The position numbers and the translations under genes were made by a program. Source: Amorphophallus konjac (lineage: Eukaryota > Streptophyta > Magnoliopsida > Alismatales > Araceae). Taken from it: 64,000 nucleotides of DNA. The notes under the pieces were generated by a model, which worked only from the letters and a program-made list of their open reading frames with translations, did no database searches and was not told the origin of the DNA. The stretch is taken from assembly GCA_022559845.1 (NCBI GenBank), contig CM040125.1:321973829-322037828 (forward strand). The letters are read 5' to 3'. Position 1 is the first letter of the stretch, and every line of letters begins with the position of its first letter. This document shows positions 1 to 11,203 of the stretch, one piece after another.

Positions 1-600
1 ACGTGGTCTACGATCGCACCTACGGTATAAGCTTCTCCGCCACAAGGTGGACAAGTTGGAGGATGCGTACCAAGTGGCTCTCGAGATGGAGTAATTCGAG
101 GGAGAGTTTGAGTCTATCCAACTGTTGCGCCCCGTCCCTCTCCGTAGTGCCTAGTAACGTAGCTCCTTAGGCCCATACCCGAGGGGTCCCATGGCTCGAC
201 CTCACGAGCCCGCCCGTCAGAAGCACTTCGCTCCTAGACCTCATCCTCCCCCACCACGGGATCTACCTCCATCCCAACCACCGGCACCCATTGCTCGCCC
301 CCCGGCACCCATTGCCCGCCCTCTGGCACCGGCACCCCCACCCCTCTTGCCTACGGCACCTACACCTCCACCCCTGTTGCCCACACCCCCAGTCCGTCGG
401 GAGGACAAGGGTAAGGGCCCACTCATCGGAGAGAGTAGTAGGTTTCGACTATAGAGTTTCCACTGTCATGGGTTTGGCCACTTTGCCAACCAATGTCCCA
501 CTCGTGCCACTCTAGCCTTAGGGGTAGGAGAAGCCTTGCCCCCTGGGCTTGTATCTATCAGCTACGAGGCCGAGCCAGAACTAGCTGATGAGTACTATGA
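1..600 (+). pseudogene. gag polyprotein fragment (Ty3/gypsy), degraded
   Basis: This is the C-terminal half of a capsid/nucleocapsid polyprotein. The end of the capsid domain (1-110) is followed by a proline-rich linker (about 230-400) holding repeats such as APIARP and PPPLLPT. A zinc knuckle follows at 455-496. In the related copy at 26356-26397 the knuckle is intact CX2CX4HX4C. Here the first Cys codon has become AGT (Ser), so RNA binding by this knuckle should be lost. An in-frame stop follows GLU-MET at about 91-93, and frameshifts separate the capsid, linker and knuckle parts. Dead copy; identity is firm because of the close match to the second copy. Confidence 0.8.
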
Positions 601-1130
601 ATAAGGTCTGGAGGAGCCTACCGACGCTTAGGATGCGGCACTGGGATGATGGCCACCTGGTGGGTGATGTTCTTGCATTAAGTCTAGGGTCATACATGAG
701 TCAGTTTTGTTTCCTCTTTGTGTGGTTTGTTTTGTGGTGTTTGTTTGTGTGGTTTGTGGTCTGTTACGAGTCTGCATGCGTCTTGTGCAAGCTCGTAGAT
801 GTCGGTCCCTTATGAGTGAGAGGGGAGTGGACTCGCTCGAGGAGTATGGGATCAGCTCAACATCCATGTCCCAGATCTAGTCACCTATTGGGACCCAGCA
901 ATGATTCTTAGTGAGTATTTGAGCTGCCTCCTTCCCTTTGAAAGTGACCCCACCCCGGAGTGTCCCACCACTAGCCTTGTTCCTCAGCAGCATGCGCATA
1001 TCGAGTATATACGGAATGAGTAGGTGACGATCACTTGGAGTGGTACTTGGTACGGTGATAGATCTGCCGGCGTCACGAGTAGCCGCACCCTTTACTCGAC
1101 AAGGTCGAGTTCTTCCCACCCGGGGAGAAT
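601..1130 (+). other. Internal region between gag and 3' LTR, with polypurine tract
   Basis: This non-coding stretch corresponds to 25707-26300 (reverse strand) of the complete copy. No pol domain is visible in any frame. The purine-containing tract CCCGGGGAGAAT immediately before TGATG at 1131 is the expected plus-strand primer position and is conserved in the other copy. Confidence 0.65.
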
Positions 1131-3216
1131 TGATGGGGACATCAAAGTAAGACCGCTCATATTTTATTTACATTTATGTCCTTTTCTATTTGTATGTATA
1201 CCCTTGTGTTATATGGATACACAATTACAAATCTTAGTGGGTTTATTTGCAAAAGGCCATTAGGTTTCTTTGCAAAAGGGCACGTAGGCCCTACAGGGAC
1301 CCCCTTCCTCCCACTTATTGGTCCACATAGATTCCAGGGCCCATGGGGGTTGGTCCATGGTCCAAATGTGGACTTGGACCAAGAATTAAATAAAGAGGCA
1401 AAATTCCTTTTTACCTTTTAAGGAGGGGGGCGAACTCCCCTTATATATTAGTTTTATATCTGTGTTTTTTTGACCATGTGGGAAGTCCCTTGTATGCCCC
1501 TCCCCTAGCCCTAGATCTAGGGTCATTTGGGTCATTAAGGTGGAACTATATATCTTATGTAATTTGCATTTTATGTGAATTAATGAGAAGAAATTTTGTG
1601 AATTTGCAAGGAGCTTGGTGCGCCCTCCCTCTCTCCCTCTGGTTTCCCTCTTCCTTCTCCAATCTCTAGGGTGTAGAACCCTTCTATCTCATCCCCTCCC
1701 CCTCTGGATTCTATCTCTGCCGCCGCCGCCGCCGTTCGTGCCGCCATCGAGCCACTGCGAAGCAACTTCTGAAGTGCTGTCCAGATTGCTGTTCTGTTGG
1801 ACAGAGGTCTACTCCTTGAATTTTAGCTCTCAACTCCCAAATCTTTTGGAGCTGAGATTTTCAGAGTAGGTTCCCCACGTGAACCCCCACCTCCAGTAAA
1901 TTTCCCTCGAAATCAGAGCTTCATCCAATTTTATTTTCCTTTTTAGTTTCTAGATCCGCCAGATTTGCCCCTGTTCAGATCTGTGTAACAGCAGCTCTGT
2001 GTTTCCACATTTTGACCCCCTTCCCCTTATTTTCCTGGGTCACCAATTTTATTGGGGATTCTGTCCACCACCCCCATCATGCACGTATTATCTTGGAATT
2101 TTTAGAGTCCTCTACCTATTTTTAAAAATCACTGTCAGATCTAAAAATCAGTTTTGTCTCTGCTGTCCAGATCCGACCCACCAGTGCCATAAATTATGTT
2201 TCCCCTATTAAACCTCCACACAAAATTCTACAACAAATATCTCCATCTACCTTACTTCATTCTCCACAACTTTCATCAAAGAGTCAACTTCTAGATCCAA
2301 AGTTCTTCCTTCGGTCAACTCGTGTTCTCAGGAAAACTCAGATCTGTCCTGTCAGATCTGGTTCTGGCAACCATCAACTTCTAAATTCTACCAAGGCCAG
2401 ATCCGGGATAGTCAAATTTCTCTCTCTAGCCATAGATCGAAGTACTTCAAGTCAGCTTTCCAACGGCGCCCGTTTCGTGTCGATCTGACATCGGAGTTGA
2501 TCGCAACAGCCGTTCTCGCCTGGTCGCGCGCCGCAGACCAGAACCTCAAGCCCGTGGATAGCAAGCCGAACCGATCGCCCGGCCGGCCGACTCGACTTGC
2601 ACAAGGTGAACCAGCGGGCCGCCGTCCCAGGGAGCGCCCCTCCAGGCATCCCCACCACAGTGGTGCCACCCCGGTCCCACTCAGCCCCACTTACCAGCAC
2701 ATGGGCCCCACGTTTGTGAGTACGCGTGCCACTGAAGCTACGCAAGAAGCTGCCCGTCAACCCGAACCCGCTACTCCCGGGTCTCACCGGGTAGCCCTTT
2801 ACCTCCCTGCATGGAGTGGGCAGTAAAGGCATTGCTGTAATTTACGTAATTTATTGTTCTGGGAGTACAAGATCGGCCGGGATCGTCTTCCCCACGCCCG
2901 ATGCGTGGAGGTATTGTGTTCGCTCCCTTACTCGACATTTGCTTTATTCATATATACTTGTTTATGCCGCTGATAGAGAGCATGATAGGGTAATTAACTC
3001 ACCATATATTGTTATTCACCGCTGCTGCGAGAGAGAGCGAGACCGTCCTGTGACCCGATCCGGGCATGACGAGAGAGCCTGACCACCCTAGCTCACTGCC
3101 AGTTTCTCAACCGTGCACGTCCGTATGCTTCCCTCGTTAGGGGTGATCGTGATCTTGCTTAGAGTCTGAGGTTCGCATATCCAATTGGAGTCGAGTCGCG
3201 TGTCCGTCCCGCATCA
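1131..3216 (+). repeat. 3' LTR of the gag-only Ty3/gypsy element
   Basis: Starts TGATG and ends CATCA, a 5-base terminal inverted repeat. It matches, with divergence and indels, the LTRs at 23502-25706 and 28075-30276 read on the other strand; the shared tail includes the stretch ending GTCCGTCCCGCATCA. A polypyrimidine block at 1620-1720 and a (GCC)n run at 1720-1733 are family features, since GGC runs occur at the equivalent place in the other copies. The start itself forms a small hairpin, TGATGGGGACATCA. Confidence 0.85.
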
Positions 3217-3780
3217 TAAGGGCTCTCTTTTCTTCATTCGTTATCTTATTTCTTCGATCCCTCTTTCTCAGTTTTCCCACAGTTCTACACTTTTCTACAC
3301 GTCTGCTACACTTTTGCACGTTTTGCGTCATTGTTTCCTGTAGCGTTGCTGCGTGTTAATTCATTCTTTCACTTCATATGCATTCACAATACACACACAT
3401 ATTTTTTCCTCCCTTCTATAGGGGTTAAAAACCCTGCCCCGCTTTGTTTTGTAGGAAGGCAAGAGTATAACATGTGGCCCTCGCTCTCTGGCCGGCTGGA
3501 AGGTGAGGACGTGCAATCCACAAGTTCATGCATTCCATTTCTCAAGCGCAATCATGTCTTAGCAGTCTTCTTTGGCCGCGTTCTTCTCTTCATTTTTCTA
3601 AGGTACGCAGTAGGTTTTCCATCTCTTATAGCACTATTTTCCTACTGTCAACCCTTGGTGGCGATCACAATACGTTCTTCATCTTCATCACCCCTTTGCT
3701 CTTTCATGTTATATCATGTTTATGCATGTACTACTTTGTTGGGGCGGGTAGATTAATTATCTACACTGACGGGTGACTTT
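3217..3780. other. Unassigned 0.56 kb between two Ty3/gypsy fragments
   Basis: A pyrimidine-rich stretch (3217-3420) followed by sequence with no recognised domain. ORFs in it are short and unlike known element proteins. It could be flanking DNA, an old LTR tail, or the decayed gag/protease start of the downstream element. A 5-base duplication for the upstream element cannot be tested because its left end is outside the window. Confidence 0.5.
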
Positions 3781-4017
3781 ATGATCACTCCTTATTGTTT
3801 AGAAAGGGTGCCAGTATGGATTGAGGGGCATAATATGCCAGCCAAACTCTATGCACTGCACTTGAGAGATTATGATGTGATTCTGGATATGGATTGGCTT
3901 GAGACCCATGGTGCCATAGTGGATTCTAGTTCGAAGAGGGTTTATTTTCAGCATCCTCGGAGGTCCTCATTCTATTTCCAAGGTATCCGATCTTCTTTAC
4001 TCTACTTCCTCATTTAA
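3781..4017 (+). pseudogene. Aspartic protease C-terminal part (Ty3/gypsy RVP_2 type)
   Basis: The 78-codon open stretch contains YDVILDMDWLETHG, the conserved end of the retropepsin domain of plant Ty3/gypsy elements, usually written DVILGMDWL. The active-site DSG lies further upstream in intact relatives and is not present here. The open frame ends near the protease/RT linker, and the linker up to 4110 carries stops. Confidence 0.75.
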
Positions 4018-4109
4018 ACTATTAAAGCCCGTAGAATGCTTGATGTTGGATGTCAGGGATTTCTTGCTTAAGTAGTTTTAGTTAATGGAGAACGGCAAGG
4101 GACGGAGGA

Positions 4110-4960
4110 TATTCCTATTGTGTGTGAATTTTCAGATGTCTTCCCTGAAGAATTGCAAGGGCTACCTCTACAGAGGGAGATTGACTTCACCATTGAGATT
4201 GTGCCAGACACGATGCCTTTGTCCAAGGCACCTTATCTTATGGCACCAGCAAAACTAAGGGAGTTGAGAACTCAATTGCAAGAGTTGCTCAAGAAGGGCT
4301 ATATTCGCCGTAGCTTTTCCCCATGTGGTGCACTTGTGTTGTTTTTGAAGAAGAAGGATGGCAGCTTAAGGTTGTGCATTGATTATAGGTAGTTGAACCA
4401 TATGAATGTTAAGAACAAGTATTTGTTGCCTCCTATAGATGATTTGTTCGACTAGCTTCAATCGGCCAGGGTATTCTCGAGAATTAATTTGCGGTCTGGG
4501 TATTATCAGCTCTGGATTAGAGAGTAAGATGTAGAGGAGACTACTTTCAGCACTAGATATGGGCACTATGAATTCTTGGTGATGCCGTTTGGGCTCACCA
4601 CTACTCCTGCGGCGTTCATGGACTTGATCCACATGGTGTTTCATCCTTACTTGGACCAGTTTGTGGTGGTGTTCGTAGATGATATTCTTATCTATTCCCA
4701 ATCCGAGGAGGAGCATATTCACCATCTGAGGATCATGTTACAGACATTTTGGGAACACCAACTGTATGCCAAGTTCAGCAAATGTGAATTTTGGTTATAG
4801 GAGGTACATTTCCTCAGACACGTGATTTCTGGAGATGGTATTTCTGTTGATCCAGCTAAAGTAGAAGCAGTGGTTCAGTGGCCAAGACCAAGGTCAATGT
4901 CAGAGATTAAAAGCTTTTTGGGCTAGGCAGGCTATTATAGGAGGTTTATTCAAGACTTCG
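4110..4960 (+). pseudogene. Reverse transcriptase domain (Ty3/gypsy), broken
   Basis: The reading frame runs from [16 protein letters not shown] through [14 protein letters not shown] to the catalytic pair in FVDDIL (Asp codons 4678-4683). The first catalytic Asp, in the motif usually written DLRSGYHQ, is Asn here (AAT, 4486-4488), so polymerase activity would be abolished even without the stops. In-frame stops occur at about 4390, 4453, 4526, 4798 and 4924; several look like Gln or Trp codons changed by C-to-T or G-to-A. The thumb/connection region (4800-4980) keeps the pattern KVEAVVQWP...FLG.AGYYRRFI. Confidence 0.88.
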
Positions 4961-4977
4961 CTCGAATTGCTACACCG

Positions 4978-5505
4978 ATGAGCAAACTGACTCGGAAGGA
5001 CGTGCCTTTCATCTGGACCGATGAGTGTGAGCAGAGCTTTATAGAGCTTAAGAGATTGCTCACCACTACTCAAGTTCTTGTATTACTTTCTGGCTCAGGT
5101 GGGTTTGTGGTTTGCACATACGCCTCCAGGGTAGGTTTGGGTGCAGTGTTGATGCAAATGGCAGGGTGGTAGCTTATGCATCTCGCCAGTTGAAGTTGCA
5201 TGAAGATAACTACCCTACTCATGATCTTGAGTTAGCAGTAGTGATTTTTACATTGAAGATCTGGAGGAGCTATTTGTATGGAGAGAAATTTATGATTTTC
5301 ACTGACCACCAGAGCTTGAAGTATGTGTTCACTTAGAAGGATCTCAATCTCAGGCAGAGGACATGGGTGGAATACATGAAAGATTATGATTTTAACTTAT
5401 CTTATCAGGCGAGCAGGATGAATGTAGTGGCTGATGCATTAAGTAGGAAGGTGGTAGCTAGTCACTTGATGTTGAGAGAGTGGAAGTTGTGGGAGCAGGT
5501 GCCAA
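4978..5505 (+). pseudogene. RNase H domain (Ty3/gypsy), frameshifted
   Basis: The first part (4978-5172) ends in [17 protein letters not shown]. The position usually occupied by the first catalytic Asp is Tyr (TAC, 5119-5121). The frame then shifts near 5160, and the second part (5170-5336) carries [17 protein letters not shown] with the catalytic Glu, and the FTDHQSLKY motif with a catalytic Asp. A stop at about 5334 precedes the NVVADALSRK motif (about 5420-5450). Order and wording are typical of the RT-linked RNase H of plant chromoviruses. Confidence 0.85.
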
Positions 5506-5561
5506 TTTAAAATTTTAGGCTCAAGGTTCCTCGGGACCAGGGGTCAGCTATTCTTGCTAGC

Positions 5562-6880
5562 TTGACTGTCACACCCGCTATCCCTCATCAAATGATGGAG
5601 GCTCAACGTGTAGACCCCGAGCTACCTCATATTTTATCTATGGCCGAGGTGGAGTTTGGAGATGATGAGGTGGTGAGATTTCGAGGCAGGTTATATGTTC
5701 CAGCCGAAGAACAGGTGAGAAAGATTATTTTGCAAGAGGCACATGGTTCTCGTTCTACCGTGCATCCCAAAGCAACGAAGATGTATCACAATCTAAAGAG
5801 GGAATTTTGGTGGCCGGGTATGAAGAAAGATGTAGCTGAGTTCGCGGCCAGGTGCTTTACATGTCAATAGGTGAAAGCGAAACATCAGCGACCTGGTGGC
5901 ACTTTGTAGCCTTTAAAAAGTATTGCACGGAAATGGGACCATGTGACTACGGATTTTGTGGTTGGTTTGCTGAAAACTTAGAATGGGCAAGATGGTACTT
6001 GGTTGCTGGTTGACAGATTTATTAAGACTACCAGGTTGCTACCAATCAAGGTGAATTGGGTGTCCATAAATTGGCCAGATTATATGTGGAGCGGATCATT
6101 CCCTTGCACGGCATTCCTATCTCCATTGTGTCCGATCGAGATCCCCGCTTCACTTATGGTTTTTAGAGGAGCTGTCAGAAGGCCCTGGGAACGGAGTTAA
6201 CTTGTAACTCAACTTATCACCCTCAGTCTGATGGGCAGTCGGAGAGGACTATCTATACCCTCGAAGATATGTTGATAGCTTGTCACATGGAGTGACAAGG
6301 GTCGTTGATTCATCATTTGCCGCTGGTGGAATTCGCCTACAACAATAGCTATCATTCTAGTCCAGGCATGGCACCTTACGAGGCCTTGTATGGGCGATTG
6401 TGCCATACTCTACTTGATTGGTTTGAGGTTGGTGAGCGAGTTATAATAGGACTAGAGTTAGTGCAGTAGTGTGTGGAGGTGGTGCAGTTGGTTAGGCAGA
6501 GATTGTAGGCAGCCCAGAGCCGACATAAGAGTTATGCCGATCGGTGTTGGCAACCTCTTACCTTTGAAGTGGGAGACCGAGTGTTCTTGAAAGTCTCCCC
6601 TAGGAAAGGTGTTGTGCTCTTTGGCAGGCGTGAGAAGTTGAGTCCCCTCTATGTTGGCCCTTTTCTTATTGTGGAGCATGTTGGCCCAACGGCGCATCGA
6701 TTGCAACTACCTCCAGAGATGGATGCAATGCATAATGTCTTTCAAGTTTCGATGTTACAGAAGTACATCCCCGATGATTCTTATGTGTTAGAAGACTCGG
6801 TGTGGCCTGAAGTGATGCCCGATCTATCTATTCATGAGTACCCCATTCATGTTGAGGATCGGCTTGAGTTGTAGGAAAGG
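5562..6880 (+). pseudogene. Integrase (Ty3/gypsy), broken
   Basis: The zinc-binding HHCC module lies at about 5740-5870 (AHGSRSTVHP, then CFTC). Catalytic core landmarks are all visible in pieces: the first Asp in TTDFVVG (about 5946), the second in VSDRDPRF (about 6128), and the Glu in DGQSERT (about 6230). These pieces fall in different frames separated by stops near 5868, 5908, 5980, 6166 and 6294. The C-terminal part (6569-6874) is open and has GDRVFLKVSP and the GPFLIVEHVGPTAHRL block, the GPY/F-like module of gypsy integrases. Function would be insertion of the cDNA; this copy is inactive. Confidence 0.88.
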
Positions 6881-6884
6881 AATA

Positions 6885-6992
6885 AGATCATACTTTTGGT
6901 TAAAGTGATTTGACAACGCCACTCAAGAAATGAAGCAACCTGGGAGTGCGAGGACGAGATGCAGCAGCGGTTTCCATACCTATTTGAGTAAG
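6885..6992 (+). pseudogene. Chromodomain remnant at the integrase C-terminus
   Basis: Following a stop at 6872, the sequence encodes a short segment ending EATWECEDEMQQRFPYLF, the usual end of the plant chromovirus chromodomain, which is thought to steer integration toward particular chromatin. An in-frame stop (TGA, about 6912) falls where the conserved Trp of the WRN/WRNH motif normally stands (TGG to TGA). Confidence 0.7.
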
Positions 6993-7047
6993 ATCTCCCC
7001 TTAGGCAGATTGTATTCCGGTGTAAATTTCGAGGATGACATTTTTGT

Positions 7048-7061
7048 AAGGAGGGAAGGAC
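7048..7061 (+). other. Polypurine tract of the Tekay-like element
   Basis: AAGGAGGGAAGGAC sits directly before the LTR start and matches the usual plus-strand primer position of Ty3/gypsy elements. Confidence 0.65.
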
Positions 7062-7794
7062 TTTAATACCCCAAATTTTTGGATTTCCACCTAATAGGCA
7101 TCGGATTTATTTTCCGTAAATATTTATAAAAGCCATCGATTTTTTTCAAGATATTATTTCTAATATTTGAGAAGGAAGTACAAAATTATTAATGAATTTT
7201 TGGAGTTTATTTAATTAAATATGTGAAATGACCGTATTTATGATTTCGCTTCTTTTGGGGGTTTTGGGCAACCGAAAAACCCATTTTATCCCCCCCTGTG
7301 TTCCCTTCCCCCTCACCGACTCTCCTCCCTCCTCTTCCGTTCCACCCTTTCTCCCTCTGGCTGCAGACGACGGGTAGGAGGGGGCTCGGCTGGGTGACAA
7401 CAGCAGCGGAAGGTGGCTCATAAGAGCGTGCGTGAGGAGGTTCATGTCGGCGGGTCATGGTTTCCAAGCTTTACTAAGTTTTGATGTGGACTGGCTATGA
7501 TCGGAGCGACCTTTTGTGGCAAAAGTGGCATCTCAGGTAGGGGGACGGACCCTTCCACCTCCCCGTGCATTTTTCGACAGATCCGTGTAGAATTGGGTGA
7601 GAATGAGTGGGTTTCATTCTTGTTTTAGGAAAATCACATGTTTCAGGGAGAGTGACGATTTTGTCGATTCAGGCGGCGATTTGTGGCCCATTTGATGCGA
7701 ATGGGTGTGCTAGATGTCGTGGTGTGATTCCCCATGGTTCCCGCTTGCAATGGAGCGAGTTGGGCATGGAACAGGGCCCTCAGAGGGTCACCCT
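7062..7794 (+). repeat. 3' LTR (left part) of the Tekay-like element
   Basis: Begins TTTAATACCCC, where plant chromovirus LTRs commonly read TGTAATACCCC, so the terminal TG is probably mutated. No complete partner LTR lies in the window. The copy is interrupted at 7795 by copia B; whether 60549 onward continues it could not be shown by eye. Confidence 0.6.
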
Positions 7795-9580
7795 TGTTGG
7801 ACTCCCTAATTGATTTTGGGCATATGGTTTTGATGATTCCAAAGCATGTGAGACTTGACGTTAATTTCATTCATCTTTAATATGTTAGTGACAACTCGAC
7901 TCGGCTTGCATGGTTTGTGTGGAATGCGATTTTTGATGGACTTGTATTCTGCAACCTTTATATGTTTTGAACTCACATTTCAATCCTTGAGATCACGAGA
8001 GTAGAGATGATATTGTTCTAGCTTGGTTTGCATACCATAGTGTCCTCTTTCATTCAAGCAATGCTAGTTACAATGGAGGAGTTAATATAAATTCCAAATC
8101 TATTCTAACTTGATAATTTTATGTTTTGCAGGTTAAAACCTTAACTTAAATCCTCCAGAATCAAGGAAAATTGGTTACTTTTTTGTCATTGGGAATTTCA
8201 GGGTTTAAGAGGCTTTAACTAATATTTTCTGAACCTTTAGGAAGTGTCTAGGCTGAAGGGGTCAACACCCCCACCCAGAAGGGTCGACCCCTGATCAATT
8301 GTTGGCCAAACAGAAGCTCTGTCCAAAGTGAGTCGACCCCCTTTTAGAATGGGTCGACCCATCTCCCTGTTCTAGGCAAAACCAGAACACTGCCTGAAAG
8401 TGGGACATCCCACTTGTTAGTTGGGACGTCTCATCTCTGTTTCACCTTTTCGCACGTGATTTTCATATCACACCGAAACCCACTTGTGTGAGCCTTGTTT
8501 GGGGTGATCTTTTATCATAATACCCCTGGACTATTGACACACCTATTAGGGTGAGTTTATAAGGTTCTAGAAGGGGCATCCTTGTTATTTGGGCTCTCTC
8601 TTGGATATATATTCTACTCTTGCGAATTGGAGAATAGAATCAAAGGGTTTGTGTTTTTCATGTGCAGGAAGAAGGAGGATGAGGAAGAATGTGGAGAGCA
8701 TTCATCCCATTCTTCTCTTGATTTCAACCCTAAAGATCAAGGATCCATGAGCATATCGATCATCTACATCACCTATTGAAGCCAGAGCACCATCTACAAG
8801 TTCAGAGGATCGATATTTCGAGGGCGAAGCGTGGATTCGAGTCTCATCTCTCTGAAACCCAAAGAAATGCCTTGAAATCAGTTCATATTCATGAGGAGAA
8901 GATTTTCTAGCCCTTCCTTAAGCTTTTCATAGTTGATGTTTATTTGAGCTTAATTTTTGGACGATCAGATTTGTATATCCTTTGAATATTCCTGCTGAAT
9001 TCTTGTGGTTTGTGTGTTGGCTGTGTGTGAGTAGCATTTTATGGTCGTTGTGCAGTCACTTGCACAACGTGTGGTGTTGTGCTACTTCTTGGAGCGTGTG
9101 TGTGTGCAGGCGTCTACCTGCGTGTGTGGTGGAGCGTTGCTCCATGTGTGTGTGGGGATTCATCCCCGTGAGCTTCATTGTGAAGCAAGTGAAGCCTCAC
9201 TCATTTGAGGGAGGGGTGGACGTAGAGAGCCCGGTGTGGTCCTGAACCACCTTAAAATTGATGTGTCTTTGTGATTGCCAGTGCGATTGTTCCTTTTCTT
9301 CTATTTCCCTTCACAGGTGCACTTTGTTCACAAGTTTAATTCTTATTCGAACATATATTCTTAAAGATTGTTCCATAGTTTTTTGAGCTTACCTCAGTAA
9401 TCCTCATTGTGGTTGAATTAATTCCGCTGTATGTCAGGTTTAGCAATTGTTTAAGCTCTTCAACATCTTAGTGGTTGTTTAAGTATTAAATTGAGTAAAC
9501 TATTTTAATCGGCTAAAGTTTTTAGAGGGATATATTCACCCCCCCCTCTAGATCCGCCTGCTACACTAAGGGACCCAACA
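7795..9580 (+). repeat. 5' LTR of copia B
   Basis: Perfect 6-base terminal inverted repeat (TGTTGG/CCAACA), followed two bases later by a primer-binding site. Inside it are paired inverted-repeat units with GTCGACCC and GGGTCGAC arms (8332-8339 with 8351-8358) and GACATCCCA with TGGGACGTC (8404-8412 with 8422-8430). It also holds the block GGGGTGGACGTAG at about 9213 followed by GAACCACCTTAAAA. This block recurs near the 3' end of the LTRs of copia A and of the 59609-60548 fragment, and is a good family marker. Confidence 0.82.
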
Positions 9581-9582
9581 AT

Positions 9583-9594
9583 TGGTATCGGAGC
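9583..9594 (+). other. Primer-binding site of copia B (initiator Met tRNA type)
   Basis: TGGTATCGGAGC differs by one base from TGGTATCAGAGC, the complement of the 3' end of plant initiator Met tRNA, and lies two bases after the LTR end. Confidence 0.85.
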
Positions 9595-9652
9595 CTAGCT
9601 CTGTATTCCCTAGATCTAACAATCTACATAGTGATCCCAGCGCAGTTGCCTC

Positions 9653-11203
9653 ATGAGTTCTTCCACCGAACATTTTTCAATGGATGCTCCACCAATTTTT
9701 GATGGTTCAGATTTTAGTTTATGGATGGGCAGAATGTGCAATGTAATTGTCTCTCACAATCCTTCATTGTGGAAACTGATTTCAGATGGCCCTTACAAGC
9801 AGTCGAAAGGTGAATCAACATGGACTGTTGAACACAAGTCCAAATATTCTGATAATCTTAAGATTCTGAATGTATTAAAAACTACAGTTGATCAGAACAA
9901 GTTTACATTTATGTTTGATTGCAGGACTGTTAAAGAAGTATGGGACAGTCTAGTCAAAATTCATGAAGAGAAGGAAGAACGTATGTGCTTCATGACTGAC
10001 AAACAGGACACATCAAGCAAGGAAAGCTCAGAGGTAAACTCTGATAACGAAGAATTTACATTTGAGGAACTCTTCGATGCTTATGAAGAATTGTCGGATA
10101 AGTACAAGAAATTGAGGTCTGAAAATAAGAAGCTCAAGATGAAACTTGAAAATCCTTTTCATGAAAATTATTCATGTGATAAATGTTTAGAACTTAAAAG
10201 AGTAAATGAATCTCTCTTGATTGATGTTGAAATACAAAAAAATAAGATTTGTTGTTTGAAAGAGGAAAATGAAAAGCTGAATGAACAAATTAAAGTTTTG
10301 AATGACGAGCTCTCTATCTATTAGAAGGGAAAGTGTATGGTCACTGATGAGTGGGGAAAATTACATGAGCTAGAGCTAGAGATTGAAAGCTTCAAAATAG
10401 TAAATGCAATGTTGAATGATAGGTTAGCTAAATGTGAGGAAGAAAGTCTTAGTTTTGAGTTGCATATCTCTTCCTTGGAAAATCAAATCAAAGATTTAAA
10501 CGATTCATTGTCTAAATTTGTTAAAGGAAAAGAAAATCTGGACAAGATTTTGGAAACTAAAATTAATTTTCAGAAAGAAGGCCTTGGCTATATTCCAGTT
10601 AATAAAAAATCTTTTGAAAATAAGTTACAGACATCATTTGTCAAGGGGTCCAATGTAGCCAGCACCTCTGAGGTTAAACAATCCACTAATCTAAAAGCTC
10701 AACAAAAGAAAAATGATTTGAATGATTGTGCTGCGTATGCCAAGAAAAATCATGCAAACAATCATGCTTCCAAGAATAAAAGAAGAATCTCCTATTTTTA
10801 TTATGGCAAGCATGGTCATGTTATGAGTGATTGCTATGTGTTGAGGAATGATAACTTGAAAGCATGCAAGAATAAGTTTGCTTCTAAAACAAGGAAGAAT
10901 GCTTCATGTTTCAATTGTGAAAAATCAGGACACATCATGAAAAACTGCTGGGTAATCAAAAGGGAAAACCTTCATGCAAAAAATGCTCAATCTTGCCTTC
11001 ATAGACAGGAATGTAATATTTCCATGCAGAACAACAACATGAAATCTCCCACATGCTGTCATTACTGTGGGGAGTTTAGGCACTTCATGAATGGTTGCTT
11101 GTGGATGGAAATTGATGATCTCAATCCTATGAAAATGTTTGATAATGCTCATGTTAATCATCCGGGACCCAAGAAGATTTGGGTACCCAAAACCTTAAAA
11201 TGA
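9653..11203 (+). pseudogene. gag polyprotein of copia B (Sirevirus type), one in-frame stop
   Basis: An ATG at 9653 opens 223 codons; after a TAG at 10322 the same frame continues to 11203, so a single stop splits a protein of about 517 residues. The N-terminus has APPIFDGSDFSLWMGRM, matching the PPxFxGxNYxxWKxR start of copia gag (UBN2-like). The capsid part is short: the usual middle segment after the VWDSL motif is missing. A long charged coiled-coil-prone segment follows (about residues 120-330). Three zinc knuckles come next: the first (about 10790-10835) has both leading Cys replaced by Tyr, and the second (10907-10948) and third (11057-11098) are complete CCHC. The end, GPKKIWVPK, is typical of Sirevirus gag. 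Confidence 0.85.

Larger units (their letters stand above)
1..3216 (+). mobile_element. Ty3/gypsy gag-only element, 3' part (gag fragment plus 3' LTR)
   Basis: The gag fragment at 1-600 and the LTR at 1131-3216 match, in the opposite orientation, the complete nested element at 23502-30276, so both belong to one family. The 5' LTR and the start of gag lie outside the window. No protease, RT or integrase lies between gag and the LTR, just as in the complete copy, so gag-only structure is a family trait and not damage to one copy. Lineage is inferred as Tekay-like chromovirus from the gag type and the initiator-Met primer site of the full copy. Protein supply in trans is an inference. Confidence 0.85.
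3781..7794 (+). mobile_element. Tekay/Del-like Ty3/gypsy chromovirus, 5'-truncated and decayed
   Basis: Domains appear in the order protease tail, reverse transcriptase, RNase H, zinc-binding integrase, chromodomain remnant, polypurine tract, LTR start, which is Ty3/gypsy order. The RT wording, the integrase C-terminal wording and a chromodomain tail of WEXEXXM...YPYLF type are those of plant chromoviruses close to Tekay/Del. Gag, the 5' LTR and the protease active site are missing. More than a dozen stops and several frameshifts show long inactivity. The 3' LTR is cut at 7795 by copia B. Confidence 0.85.

Noticed and set aside
1720..1733. Host gene exon suggested by (GCC)n and CT-rich sequence
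   Set aside because: The same sequence is in the LTRs at 24970 and 29560 on the other strand, so it belongs to the element.
3781..7794. Joining the Tekay-like element with the gag fragment at 1-600 into one element
   Set aside because: A complete LTR (1131-3216) closes the first element, and the second starts mid-protease; the LTR start at 7062 is unrelated to TGATG.
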